Assembly: GCA_011391455.1 (NCBI GenBank)
Contig: JAABQN010000028.1
Location: 1-14,349, forward strand
Reading direction: 5' to 3'
Length of the DNA: 14,349 nt
Origin: Nitrospiraceae bacterium
GTDB lineage: Bacteria; Nitrospirota; Nitrospiria; Nitrospirales; Nitrospiraceae
Made by a program: the position numbers and the translations under genes. Below are positions 6,576 through 13,624 of this stretch, piece after piece (the stretch's first letter is position 1; each line of letters begins with the position of its first letter). Under the pieces are notes generated by a model. It worked only from the letters and a program-made list of their open reading frames with translations, was not told where the DNA came from and made no database searches.

Positions 6576-7868
6576 ATGAGACGACCGTGGTTCGCGACCG
6601 TCGCCTGTGTCATAGGCCTGGGGTTGATTGTGCAGGCCAACAGTGCCCAAGCCGGACTTGAGGACATTCTCTACGAAAAAGGAGAATTGACGAAGGAAGA
6701 ATGGATTCGAGCAAAAGCAGACAACGAAAAAGCCACCGCTGAGCAAGACAAGGCGTTAGACCAAAAGTTTTTTATTAAGGGGGCGTATGACAAAAAGAAA
6801 GGTCTCGTGTTCAAAAGCAACGATGGAAACTTTTCAATGGAGCTAGGCCTTCGATTTCAACTCCGCTATTCCTACCCACAAGAAGGCGATTCTCTGAACG
6901 CGGCCAACCAGTTAACTCTCGACGACAAAGAGGTGAGCTCCTTCCGGGTTCGTCGCGCTCGGCTGAAAATGGGAGGGCACGCCTTCCAACCTTGGCTGAA
7001 GTACTACTTTGAATATGATGTTCCGAGCAATACCCTGCTCGACTGGCGAGTGGATCTCGCCAAATTTAAGTGGGCCACACTCCGCGTAGGACAATGGAAG
7101 GTCAATTACAATAGAGAACGGGTGGATTCGTCTGGCGCACAGCAGTTTGCCGACCGGTCGATTGTCAATTCACCGTTTACCCTTGATCGACAAACTGGGG
7201 TCATGTTGTCCGGTGCTTTCTTCGAAAGCACTCCCGCATACATCATTTACAACGTTGGTGTTTTTACCGGCACAGGACTCAATCAATCTTTTAATGACGA
7301 CAAACGTATGCTCTATGTAGGCCGACTGCAATGGAACTTTTTTGGACGCGATCTTCCATTCTCTCAATCCGACACGGAATACACAGAGCTCCCTACGGGC
7401 AGCCTTGCATTCGCCGCGGCACACAACCGGGCTGACCGCTTCACCTTTCCCACAACCTCACGAACAGTGGGTGTAGTCGATGGTCAATTTGCAATCAATC
7501 AGGCGGTGGAGGAAATCGCCTTTAAATACCGAGGATTTTCTCTCCAGCAGGAATTTCACGTCAAAGAGGTTGAGAATAAAAGCACCCAGACAAAAACAAA
7601 CCTTTTGGGGGCTTATGTACAAGCCGGATACTTCCCGCATTACATGATCGACTTCATTCCTCAACCGCTTGAAGTCGCCTTTCGCTATGCCTTTGTCGAT
7701 CCAAACGACACAGTCAGGAATGACGTAATAAGAGAGCAAACGGTCGCTATGAATTGGTTTTTCGCAGGTCACCGCAACAAGCTCACGTTGGACGCTTCAC
7801 ATCTGACTCAAGCGGGTGGGGTTCCACCTGTGGATAGAATCAGGCTTCAATATGACGTTTCATTTTAG
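6576..7868 (+). CDS. Phosphate-selective porin of the OprO/OprP type
   Basis: Outer-membrane channel expected to let phosphate or polyphosphate into the periplasm, 430 aa from the ATG at 6576 with GGAGG at 6564-6568. A signal peptide (residues 1 to about 26, ending AQA) precedes a short charged helical segment (GLEDILYEKGELTKEEWIRA), as in many OprP-like proteins. Alternating beta strands then run to the end, including LGLRFQLRYSY, FRVRRARLKMGG, KYYFEYDV, LRVGQWKVNYNRER and FTLDRQTGVML. These are conserved landmarks of the Porin_O_P family. The chain ends in RLQYDVSF, with a C-terminal Phe typical of outer-membrane barrels. Specificity for orthophosphate versus polyphosphate cannot be decided by eye. 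The upstream Pho box and the pst genes behind it support a phosphate role. Confidence 0.88.
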   Translation: MRRPWFATVACVIGLGLIVQANSAQAGLEDILYEKGELTKEEWIRAKADNEKATAEQDKALDQKFFIKGAYDKKKGLVFKSNDGNFSMELGLRFQLRYSYPQEGDSLNAANQLTLDDKEVSSFRVRRARLKMGGHAFQPWLKYYFEYDVPSNTLLDWRVDLAKFKWATLRVGQWKVNYNRERVDSSGAQQFADRSIVNSPFTLDRQTGVMLSGAFFESTPAYIIYNVGVFTGTGLNQSFNDDKRMLYVGRLQWNFFGRDLPFSQSDTEYTELPTGSLAFAAAHNRADRFTFPTTSRTVGVVDGQFAINQAVEEIAFKYRGFSLQQEFHVKEVENKSTQTKTNLLGAYVQAGYFPHYMIDFIPQPLEVAFRYAFVDPNDTVRNDVIREQTVAMNWFFAGHRNKLTLDASHLTQAGGVPPVDRIRLQYDVSF

Positions 7869-7932
7869 CGCGAGGGGTGGCATACAGCCTCAACGCGACT
7901 TCCCTCCCATCGTGGGTACCTATAGTGCAGGG

Positions 7933-7972
7933 AGTTAACACTGTTGTAACACCGATGTAATGCCCTGGTAAC
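7933..7972 (+). promoter_or_regulatory. Putative four-unit PhoB-binding region upstream of pstS
   Basis: Four heptamers start exactly 11 bases apart: AGTTAAC (7933), TTGTAAC (7944), ATGTAAT (7955) and TGGTAAC (7966), each separated by 4 bases. Two adjacent PhoB dimer sites would give this spacing. The core TGTAACACC is identical to that in the porin promoter (6477-6485). I see no strong -10 downstream. The end of the array lies 39 bases before the pstS ATG. Confidence 0.75.
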
Positions 7973-8011
7973 AGGTTGCATCCATCCTTGTGCGTACCGA
8001 AAGGAGTCTTC

Positions 8012-9004
8012 ATGAATAAATCAGTTTTCCGATCCAGTCTATGCTGCGCCGCCCTCCTTGGGGCTCTTGTTTCGAGTCTCCCATTTGCTTATGCTGACGA
8101 TGCGATCAGGCTGGACCCAGCCTTGAAAGGCTACATCAAAGTCAGCGGAGTATCAGGCAATGTCAACAGTATCGGTTCGGATACGCTCAACAATCTGATG
8201 ACTCTCTGGGCTGAAGGATTTCGCAAACAATACCCCAACGTCAAAATTCAGATCGAAGGGAAGGGCTCGAGCACCGCTCCTCCGGCTTTGATCGAAGGCA
8301 CATCGCAACTTGGGCCTATGTCCCGCTCGATGAAGAATACCGAGATCGATGCCTTCGAAAGAAAATTCAGATATAAACCCACTGCATTCCCGGTCGCCAT
8401 CGATGCGCTCGCCGTATACGTCAACAAGGACAATCCAGTCAAAGGACTCACGATGGCGCAAGTCGATGCGATTTTTTCGAAGAGCCGGCGCTGGGGCTAC
8501 AATGAAAACATTCAGTTCTGGAAACAGGCCGGGGTGGATGGAGGCCAGGGCAACGATCCCATCAGTATCTATGGACGGAACTCGGCATCCGGCACCTATG
8601 GATTTTTCAAGGAACATGCGCTGAAGAACGGAGATTTCAAGGACGAAGTCAAAGAGCAGCCTGGGTCGGCCTCCGTGGTCCAAAGCGTGAGCGAGGATCA
8701 AGCAGGCATCGGCTACAGCGGCATCGGGTACCTCACATCGAACGTGCGCGCAGTTCCACTCGCCGAGAAAGAGGGTGCGGCGTTCAATGAAGCCAACCAA
8801 CAGAATGCAGACAATGGATCCTATCCGCTCTGGCGCCACCTCTATCTCTATGTCAACAAGGCGCCCAATAAGCCGTTGGATCCGATCGTCGGAGAATTCA
8901 TCAAATTCATCTACAGTAAAGAAGGGCAGCAAGTGGTAATCAAGGACGGGTTTTTCCCGCTGAAGGCCGACACGGTCGAGAAGGAAGTCAAGAAGCTTGA
9001 CTAA
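8012..9004 (+). CDS. pstS: Periplasmic phosphate-binding protein PstS
   Basis: Substrate-binding protein of the high-affinity phosphate ABC transporter, 330 aa from the ATG at 8012 (AAGGAG at 8001-8006). A start at 7976 would read through the ribosome-binding site and spoil the signal peptide. The signal peptide ends at AYA28|D29 and no lipobox is visible. The mature protein carries conserved binding-fold segments: VNSIGSDTLNNLMTLWAEGF, KGSSTAPPALIEGTSQLGPM, a central GRNSASGTYGFFKE, and PGSASVVQSV...GIGYSGIGYL. The Ser/Thr/Gly/Asp-rich loops are those that hold phosphate in the PBP-like family. The sequence resembles the Pseudomonas-type PstS more than the E. coli one (from memory), in line with the long PstC and PstA downstream. 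A putative PhoB array precedes the gene. Confidence 0.93.
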   Translation: MNKSVFRSSLCCAALLGALVSSLPFAYADDAIRLDPALKGYIKVSGVSGNVNSIGSDTLNNLMTLWAEGFRKQYPNVKIQIEGKGSSTAPPALIEGTSQLGPMSRSMKNTEIDAFERKFRYKPTAFPVAIDALAVYVNKDNPVKGLTMAQVDAIFSKSRRWGYNENIQFWKQAGVDGGQGNDPISIYGRNSASGTYGFFKEHALKNGDFKDEVKEQPGSASVVQSVSEDQAGIGYSGIGYLTSNVRAVPLAEKEGAAFNEANQQNADNGSYPLWRHLYLYVNKAPNKPLDPIVGEFIKFIYSKEGQQVVIKDGFFPLKADTVEKEVKKLD

Positions 9005-9138
9005 CGGGGAATTTTTAATTGTGCTTGAGCAGGTTGAATCACAATGGCATAGCTCAACCGAACCTTGGCCATCCGAAAAGAATCGACAGATGCCGACCCC
9101 AAGGGGGAGCGTTCACACTAACTAACGGGAAGGAGATC

Positions 9139-9510
9139 ATGACGATGTGGACACAATGGATTCAGCGTGGTGTTTTGTGTAGCTTGGTGCTGGGAGGGTT
9201 ATCCGCCTGCTCCATGATTGAGCATCCTCACGTTGATCAGATTCCCCCTAATGATCACTCGAAATTGTCAAGCTGGTATGAGCAGGAAGCAGTCCTACTT
9301 AGGCAAAGCGCGAAGGACGAGTTGGAGATGGCGGAAGCGTATAAAAAAAATCCAGACCCCAAGAATCCGATAGCCTCTCGTAAAATCGAACTTCTTCAGC
9401 ACTACGAGGCTCTTGCCGACATATATAAGCAGGCAGCGAAAGCAGCCGACGTGTTGGCCGACGAACATCGCAACATATTGAGGCAGGGGCATATACGAGA
9501 AGGCAACTGA
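9139..9510 (+). CDS. Small lipoprotein of unknown function between pstS and pstC
   Basis: Predicted lipoprotein of 123 aa from the ATG at 9139 (AAGGAG at 9130-9135; an ATG at 9145 is equally possible). A basic N-terminus and hydrophobic stretch lead to the lipobox LSAC, so the mature protein would be acylated on that Cys and tethered to a membrane. The rest is almost entirely helical and charged, with two likely amphipathic helices (SSWYEQEAVLLRQSAKDEL and IELLQHYEALADIYKQAAKA) joined by a KKNPDPKNP turn, and ends ADEHRNIL plus a short tail. I do not recognise a named family. The gene lies where no gene is expected in a standard pst operon. Its last codons overlap a different open frame that may be gene debris, so the C-terminus may have been altered. 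Confidence 0.7.
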   Translation: MTMWTQWIQRGVLCSLVLGGLSACSMIEHPHVDQIPPNDHSKLSSWYEQEAVLLRQSAKDELEMAEAYKKNPDPKNPIASRKIELLQHYEALADIYKQAAKAADVLADEHRNILRQGHIREGN

Positions 9511-9613
9511 TGAAGCAGCTGATCTGGTAGAACGAGACATATTGACTCGTGAATTCACGATTAGCATGATCTCAAGAGATGGTAATCCCATCCCGCTAAT
9601 TTTCCACTCGTAG
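9482..9613 (+). pseudogene. Possible remnant of a PAS-domain protein
   Basis: A 43-codon open stretch with no usable start runs from an in-frame TGA (9479-9481) to TAG (9611-9613), in a different frame from the lipoprotein gene and pstC. Its translation is strikingly protein-like: GRGIYEKATDEAADLVERD, then a predicted hairpin EFTISMISRDGNPIPLIFHS. The 'GRGI...', '...RDGNPIPLIFHS' order resembles the second half of a PAS domain (the IGR/GRS segment and the final beta hairpin). It overlaps the last 29 bases of the lipoprotein gene. A chance open frame is quite possible over this length. Confidence 0.35.
9547..9560. promoter_or_regulatory. 14-bp perfect palindrome upstream of pstC
   Basis: TCGTGAATTCACGA reads the same on both strands with no loop. 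It lies 106 bases before the pstC start, in the spacer after the lipoprotein gene. It could be an operator for a dimeric regulator, but no factor can be named. If the PAS-like stretch is real debris, the palindrome may simply be part of it. Confidence 0.4.
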
Positions 9614-9652
9614 CCATGAGCGCGTTGAAATGATGCGAAGAAGTCATAGGCT

Positions 9653-9668
9653 AGGGGGGGGATAGTTG
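9653..9668 (+). promoter_or_regulatory. Poly-G ribosome-binding site and TTG start of pstC
   Basis: A run of eight G (9654-9661) lies 4 bases before the TTG at 9666. An in-frame TAG at 9663-9665 abuts that TTG, so no earlier start is possible in this frame. The G run is the only purine-rich element able to act as ribosome-binding site, pairing with the CCUCC end of 16S rRNA partly through G-U pairs. Later ATG codons would delete the N-terminal tail or part of the first membrane helix. Confidence 0.6.
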
Positions 9669-11966
9669 AGTAATAGACAGTCTAACGACGGCGATCCCGC
9701 TCTAGCCCCCTCCCCTTCGGCAGGGGCGTATAGCCATACGCCCCTGCCGCAAATATCGCATCACTCAGCCAGTGTGAAAAGACGCCGTATCTTCGATCGA
9801 CTGGCTCAGGCCGTTATCACCATGGGTGGGATTGCGGTCATCCTGAGCATTGTCTGTATATTTATTTTCCTGGTGAAAGAAGTGGTCCCGGTATTTTTCC
9901 CCCCCCATGGGGCGCAGGTCGGTCACATTGTCGGTGCTCCTCCATCGGCAGCCTTCCCGCAATCCAGCCTGATTGGAATGGATGAATATCAAGAGATTAT
10001 CTATCAACTCACGGCGGGACCCGATCGCCAGATTCGCTTCTTCAATGTGCAATCCGGTGCGCCCATCACCCTTGACCTTCCTCCAGAATTAGCTACGGTT
10101 CACGTCACTGCCATTGCTCGTGCAGTAGGAGTCGGCAATCGATTTGCCTTCGGCACGGATGATGGCCGTATCATTCCTCTGACTGTCGAGTTCACCGCCG
10201 GTTACGAAGAGGGTGGGCGCCTCATTGTTCCGACAGTCACTCTTGGCACTCCAGTGCAATTGACTCCCTCCAAAGAACCGATTATCCGGCTGGCCTATCA
10301 ACCGACAGAGCGAGGCACATTCACCGCAGCCCTGACGGATCATGGACATCTATGGTATGCCGCCTTGCCATCCGACATTACTCCAGTTGCGCTGACCGGT
10401 CATGGCTCTGAATCCGTGACGGCCCTGATTTTCGACAGCCGCGGCGAAACATTGTCGATTGGAACGGCTGCCGGGAACCTCTACCATTATGAAGTGCGAG
10501 AGGGATCCCGCCCGAGTCTGGCCGAAACCGCATCCGTAGTTCCGCCCGGCGCGTCAGTCACCGCCCTCTCCTACTTGATTGGAGACCGTTCACTGGCCAT
10601 CGGCAGCAGCGCAGGCGATGTCTCAGTCTGGATGCCCGTTCGCCAAGCTCAAGAAAGCTCGACGACTCGCTTTCGTTTGATTCATCAGTTCGACGCGCAT
10701 CCTTCGTCCGTCACCGTGATCTCTCCCTCACTTCGCGACAAAGGATTCATCACCGGTGATACGCAGGGCAATCTTTTTGTCCACTACTCCACCTCTTCAC
10801 AGACTTTATTGAAGCTTCAGGGAAACCAGCAGGGGATTCGCACCCTGACTTTTTCTCCCAAAGCCGATGGGGCTGTGGCCCTCACCGATCAGGGAGAATT
10901 GCTGACCTATTCAATTCGCAACCCTCACCCGGAGAGCACATTCGCAACCCTGTTCAAGCCCGTCTGGTATGAAGGCTATGAGAAACCGGAACATGTGTGG
11001 CAATCCTCCAGTGGCGCCGATGACTTTGAGGCGAAGTTCGGCCTCGTTCCGTTGATCTTCGGCACGCTGAAAGGGACGCTCTATGCCATGCTGGTCGCGG
11101 TGCCTCTGGCCTTGTCAGGCGCCATCTATACGTCGATGTTCATGCATCCAAATCTTCGAGCCAAGATCAAACCGACCATCGAAATAATGGCGGCGCTCCC
11201 GACCGTCATCCTGGGATTCCTGGCTGGCTTGTGGCTGGCGCCTTTGCTCGAACGGATGTTTCCCGCGATAGTCGCAATGACTGTGGCCGTACCTGCGAGC
11301 GTCGTGATCACGACGGTTCTTTGGCAGTATCTTCCAGCTGCAATCGTTCGCCGCCTTCGCCCGGGGATGGAATCGTTTGTCTTAATTCCTGTCATCATCT
11401 GCGCCGCCTGGGCCTGTCTGGGATTGAACCAGCAGATCGAGTCGTTCCTGTTCGGAGCTGAGTATAAATCCTGGTTTGCCACCCATTGGGGTCTGAGGTA
11501 TGACCAGCGAAATGCCCTTGTGGTGGGATTTGCCATGGGCTTTGCCATCGTTCCAATTATCTTCAGCATCTCTGAGGAAGCTCTATCCAACGTTCCGCGG
11601 CATTTGATTGCCGGATCTCTTGCGCTGGGCGCCACCCGTTGGCAGACCCTGGTCAAGCTCGTGCTCATCTCGGCAAGCCCTGGGATCTTCTCTGCATCGA
11701 TGATCGGTTTTGGCCGGGCCATTGGAGAAACCATGATCGTCCTCATGGCCACAGGAAACACCCCCATTATGGATTGGAGCCTGTTCAATGGCTTTCGTAC
11801 GTTATCGGCCAATATTGCCGTGGAAATTCCAGAGGCCCCTCATGGAGGCACACTCTATCGCATCTTATTCTTGGCGGCGATGCTCTTATTTGTGTTTACA
11901 TTTTTAATCAACACCGTGGCGGAAGTCGTCAGACAGCGGTTGCGGACAAAGTACAGTCAATATTAA
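9666..11966 (+). CDS. pstC: Phosphate ABC transporter permease PstC, long form
   Basis: Membrane permease of the Pst transporter, 766 aa, more than twice the length of E. coli PstC (about 320 aa) but like the long Pseudomonas form. A cytoplasmic tail (1-46) is followed by a first transmembrane helix at about 47-72. Residues of about 75-440 form a periplasmic insert with repeated blade-like strands (FAFGTDDGRIIPL, AALTDHGHLWYA, LSIGTAAGNLYHYEV, LAIGSSAGDVSVWMP, FITGDTQGNLFVHYS), suggesting a WD40-like beta propeller. The permease core starts near 458 with several helices. It contains the cytoplasmic EAA loop that docks on the ATPase at about 637-673 (EEALSNVPRHLIAGSLALGA...SASPGI) and FGRAIGETMIVLMATGN, a conserved PstC segment. 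The stop shares a base with the pstA start (TAATG). Confidence 0.92.
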   Translation: MSNRQSNDGDPALAPSPSAGAYSHTPLPQISHHSASVKRRRIFDRLAQAVITMGGIAVILSIVCIFIFLVKEVVPVFFPPHGAQVGHIVGAPPSAAFPQSSLIGMDEYQEIIYQLTAGPDRQIRFFNVQSGAPITLDLPPELATVHVTAIARAVGVGNRFAFGTDDGRIIPLTVEFTAGYEEGGRLIVPTVTLGTPVQLTPSKEPIIRLAYQPTERGTFTAALTDHGHLWYAALPSDITPVALTGHGSESVTALIFDSRGETLSIGTAAGNLYHYEVREGSRPSLAETASVVPPGASVTALSYLIGDRSLAIGSSAGDVSVWMPVRQAQESSTTRFRLIHQFDAHPSSVTVISPSLRDKGFITGDTQGNLFVHYSTSSQTLLKLQGNQQGIRTLTFSPKADGAVALTDQGELLTYSIRNPHPESTFATLFKPVWYEGYEKPEHVWQSSSGADDFEAKFGLVPLIFGTLKGTLYAMLVAVPLALSGAIYTSMFMHPNLRAKIKPTIEIMAALPTVILGFLAGLWLAPLLERMFPAIVAMTVAVPASVVITTVLWQYLPAAIVRRLRPGMESFVLIPVIICAAWACLGLNQQIESFLFGAEYKSWFATHWGLRYDQRNALVVGFAMGFAIVPIIFSISEEALSNVPRHLIAGSLALGATRWQTLVKLVLISASPGIFSASMIGFGRAIGETMIVLMATGNTPIMDWSLFNGFRTLSANIAVEIPEAPHGGTLYRILFLAAMLLFVFTFLINTVAEVVRQRLRTKYSQY

Positions 11967-13615
11967 TGCGTACCTCTTTCAAGAAATTTCTCGCCTCAGG
12001 CAACGTCTTCATCTGGGGATGCGCCGCCGGCGTTTCGGTTTCCCTGCTCATGGTCTTTGGGCTGTTGTTACTGATCATGATCAACGGTCTGGCCTACTTT
12101 TGGATCTCTGACATCGTCGAACTCACCTTGAAGGATAAACAGCATGTGATGGGGCAACTGGCCGGACGCGAAATCATCCCTCGTTCTGTCACCCCGGATC
12201 GCCCAGAAGGGAAGGGACGCCTGCGGGTAAAAATCGGGAATCGCGATATATACGGACTCGACTTCAAATGGGTCAACGACGATCAGATTGTGTCAGAAAT
12301 GTACCCGGCAGATATGGTGCTTCTGGAACGGCGCGAATGGGGCAACATGTATGCCAGGATCAAGGCTGTCTACAGAGGAGAGGCAGTTCAGGCTGAAGGA
12401 AATGAAGCAGGGTGGATTGCCCTGGCTCCACTGATCGACGCAGCCAATGACCTTCATCAACAGATCACCAAGATCGAAAAAAATGAAATCGGCTCGATTA
12501 ACGCAGATATCGAACAGGCTAGACTGAAAATCCGTACGTTCGAAATTGGCAATTCCTCTGCACCAGATACAAGGGGGAGAGGGCAAATCGATGATCTCAA
12601 AGCTCAAGTTGTAGCCGCTGAATCCCATTACCAGGGAAAAACCATCGAATTGGAAGCGCTCCGCGCACAATTCGATGAATACTCTGTCGTCATGGTGGAT
12701 GCGAACGGACGGGAAAAGCAGATTCCGGTAGGACAGATCATTCGCGCCCTACGTCCGAACGAGATGGGCCTGTTTCACAAGAGCTGGATCTATCTTACGA
12801 ATGTGTGGTCTGTCCTCAGCACCGAGCCCAGAGAAGCCAACACGGAAGGCGGCATTTTCCCTGCCATTTTCGGCACCGTGATGATGGTCATCATCATGAG
12901 TCTCATCGTCGTCCCCTTCGGCGTGCTTGCCGCACTCTATCTGCGGGAATATGCCAGACAGGGCGCCATGGTTCGGCTTGTGAGAATTGCCGTCAACAAT
13001 CTTGCCGGCGTGCCATCGATTGTTTTCGGTGTGTTCGGACTGGGATTTTTCATTTACGCCATCGGCGGGACCATGGACACACTCTTCTTTCCCGAACGGC
13101 TTCCGGCTCCGACGTTCGGCACCGGCGGTATTCTGTGGGCGTCGCTGACCCTGGCTCTGCTCACAGTACCGGTGGTCATTGTCTCAACAGAAGAAGGGCT
13201 GGCTGCCGTGCCCAGAGAGTTTCGTGAGGGATCGTTAGCCCTTGGCGCAACGAAGTTGGAAACGATGCTCAAAGTCGTGATACCCTCTGCCCTGCCGGGT
13301 ATTCTGACCGGATTGATCTTGGCAATGGCCCGCGCTGCTGGCGAGGTGGCGCCGCTCATGCTGACTGGGGTCGTCAAGCTCGCGCCTTCGCTCCCCGTAG
13401 ACGGTTCCTGGCCCTTTTTTCACTTTGATCGGAAATTCATGCACTTGGGATTTCATATCTATGACGTCGGCTTCCAGTCCCCCAATGTGGAAGCAGCGAA
13501 ACCGATGGTCTATATCACCACGCTGGTATTGATTACCGTTGTGGTGCTGTTGAATCTCACGGCAATCGTCCTCCGTAACCACCTGCGCAAGAAATACGCA
13601 GGTTCGGTGTTATAG
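11966..13615 (+). CDS. pstA: Phosphate ABC transporter permease PstA, long form
   Basis: Second permease subunit of the Pst transporter, 549 aa from the ATG at 11966, which overlaps the pstC stop by one base. E. coli PstA is about 296 aa. The extra length is a periplasmic insert of about 250 residues between the first helix (about 16-42) and the core (from about 295). The insert contains two coiled-coil segments, about 157-192 and 207-239 (DLHQQITKIEKNEIGSINAD and QIDDLKAQVVAAESHYQGK regions), joined by a Gly/Ser-rich turn. The core has the EAA loop at about 409-447 (EEGLAAVPREFREGSLALGA...PSALPGI) and MARAAGEVAPLMLTG, a conserved PstA segment. A final helix ends in a basic RNHLRKKYAG tail. 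It would pair with PstC in the membrane. Confidence 0.92.
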   Translation: MRTSFKKFLASGNVFIWGCAAGVSVSLLMVFGLLLLIMINGLAYFWISDIVELTLKDKQHVMGQLAGREIIPRSVTPDRPEGKGRLRVKIGNRDIYGLDFKWVNDDQIVSEMYPADMVLLERREWGNMYARIKAVYRGEAVQAEGNEAGWIALAPLIDAANDLHQQITKIEKNEIGSINADIEQARLKIRTFEIGNSSAPDTRGRGQIDDLKAQVVAAESHYQGKTIELEALRAQFDEYSVVMVDANGREKQIPVGQIIRALRPNEMGLFHKSWIYLTNVWSVLSTEPREANTEGGIFPAIFGTVMMVIIMSLIVVPFGVLAALYLREYARQGAMVRLVRIAVNNLAGVPSIVFGVFGLGFFIYAIGGTMDTLFFPERLPAPTFGTGGILWASLTLALLTVPVVIVSTEEGLAAVPREFREGSLALGATKLETMLKVVIPSALPGILTGLILAMARAAGEVAPLMLTGVVKLAPSLPVDGSWPFFHFDRKFMHLGFHIYDVGFQSPNVEAAKPMVYITTLVLITVVVLLNLTAIVLRNHLRKKYAGSVL

Positions 13616-13624
13616 AGGGTTTTT

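Noticed and set aside
8153..8932. Minus-strand open frame of 259 codons opposite pstS
   Set aside because: It is the antisense shadow of a well-supported pstS gene, with low-complexity hydrophobic/acidic content, no ribosome-binding site and no family resemblance.
9019..9138. Forty-codon upstream extension of the lipoprotein gene
   Set aside because: It would bury the signal peptide and lipobox, and a good AAGGAG lies just before the ATG at 9139.
9510..9530. Tiny open frame MKQLIW after the lipoprotein gene
   Set aside because: Six codons with a TGATG overlap but no further support. It is too short to distinguish from chance.
9578..9592. Small hairpin GATGG/CCATC before pstC as a terminator
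   Set aside because: The stem is only 5 bp and the following bases are not a T run.
11126..11812. Minus-strand open frame of 228 codons opposite the pstC core
   Set aside because: The plus strand here encodes the conserved EAA loop and membrane helices of PstC. The reverse frame is an artefact of codon usage.
11639..11965. Upstream extension of pstA into pstC
   Set aside because: The extension is the out-of-frame reading of the pstC core. The TAATG overlap at 11964-11968 gives the natural start.
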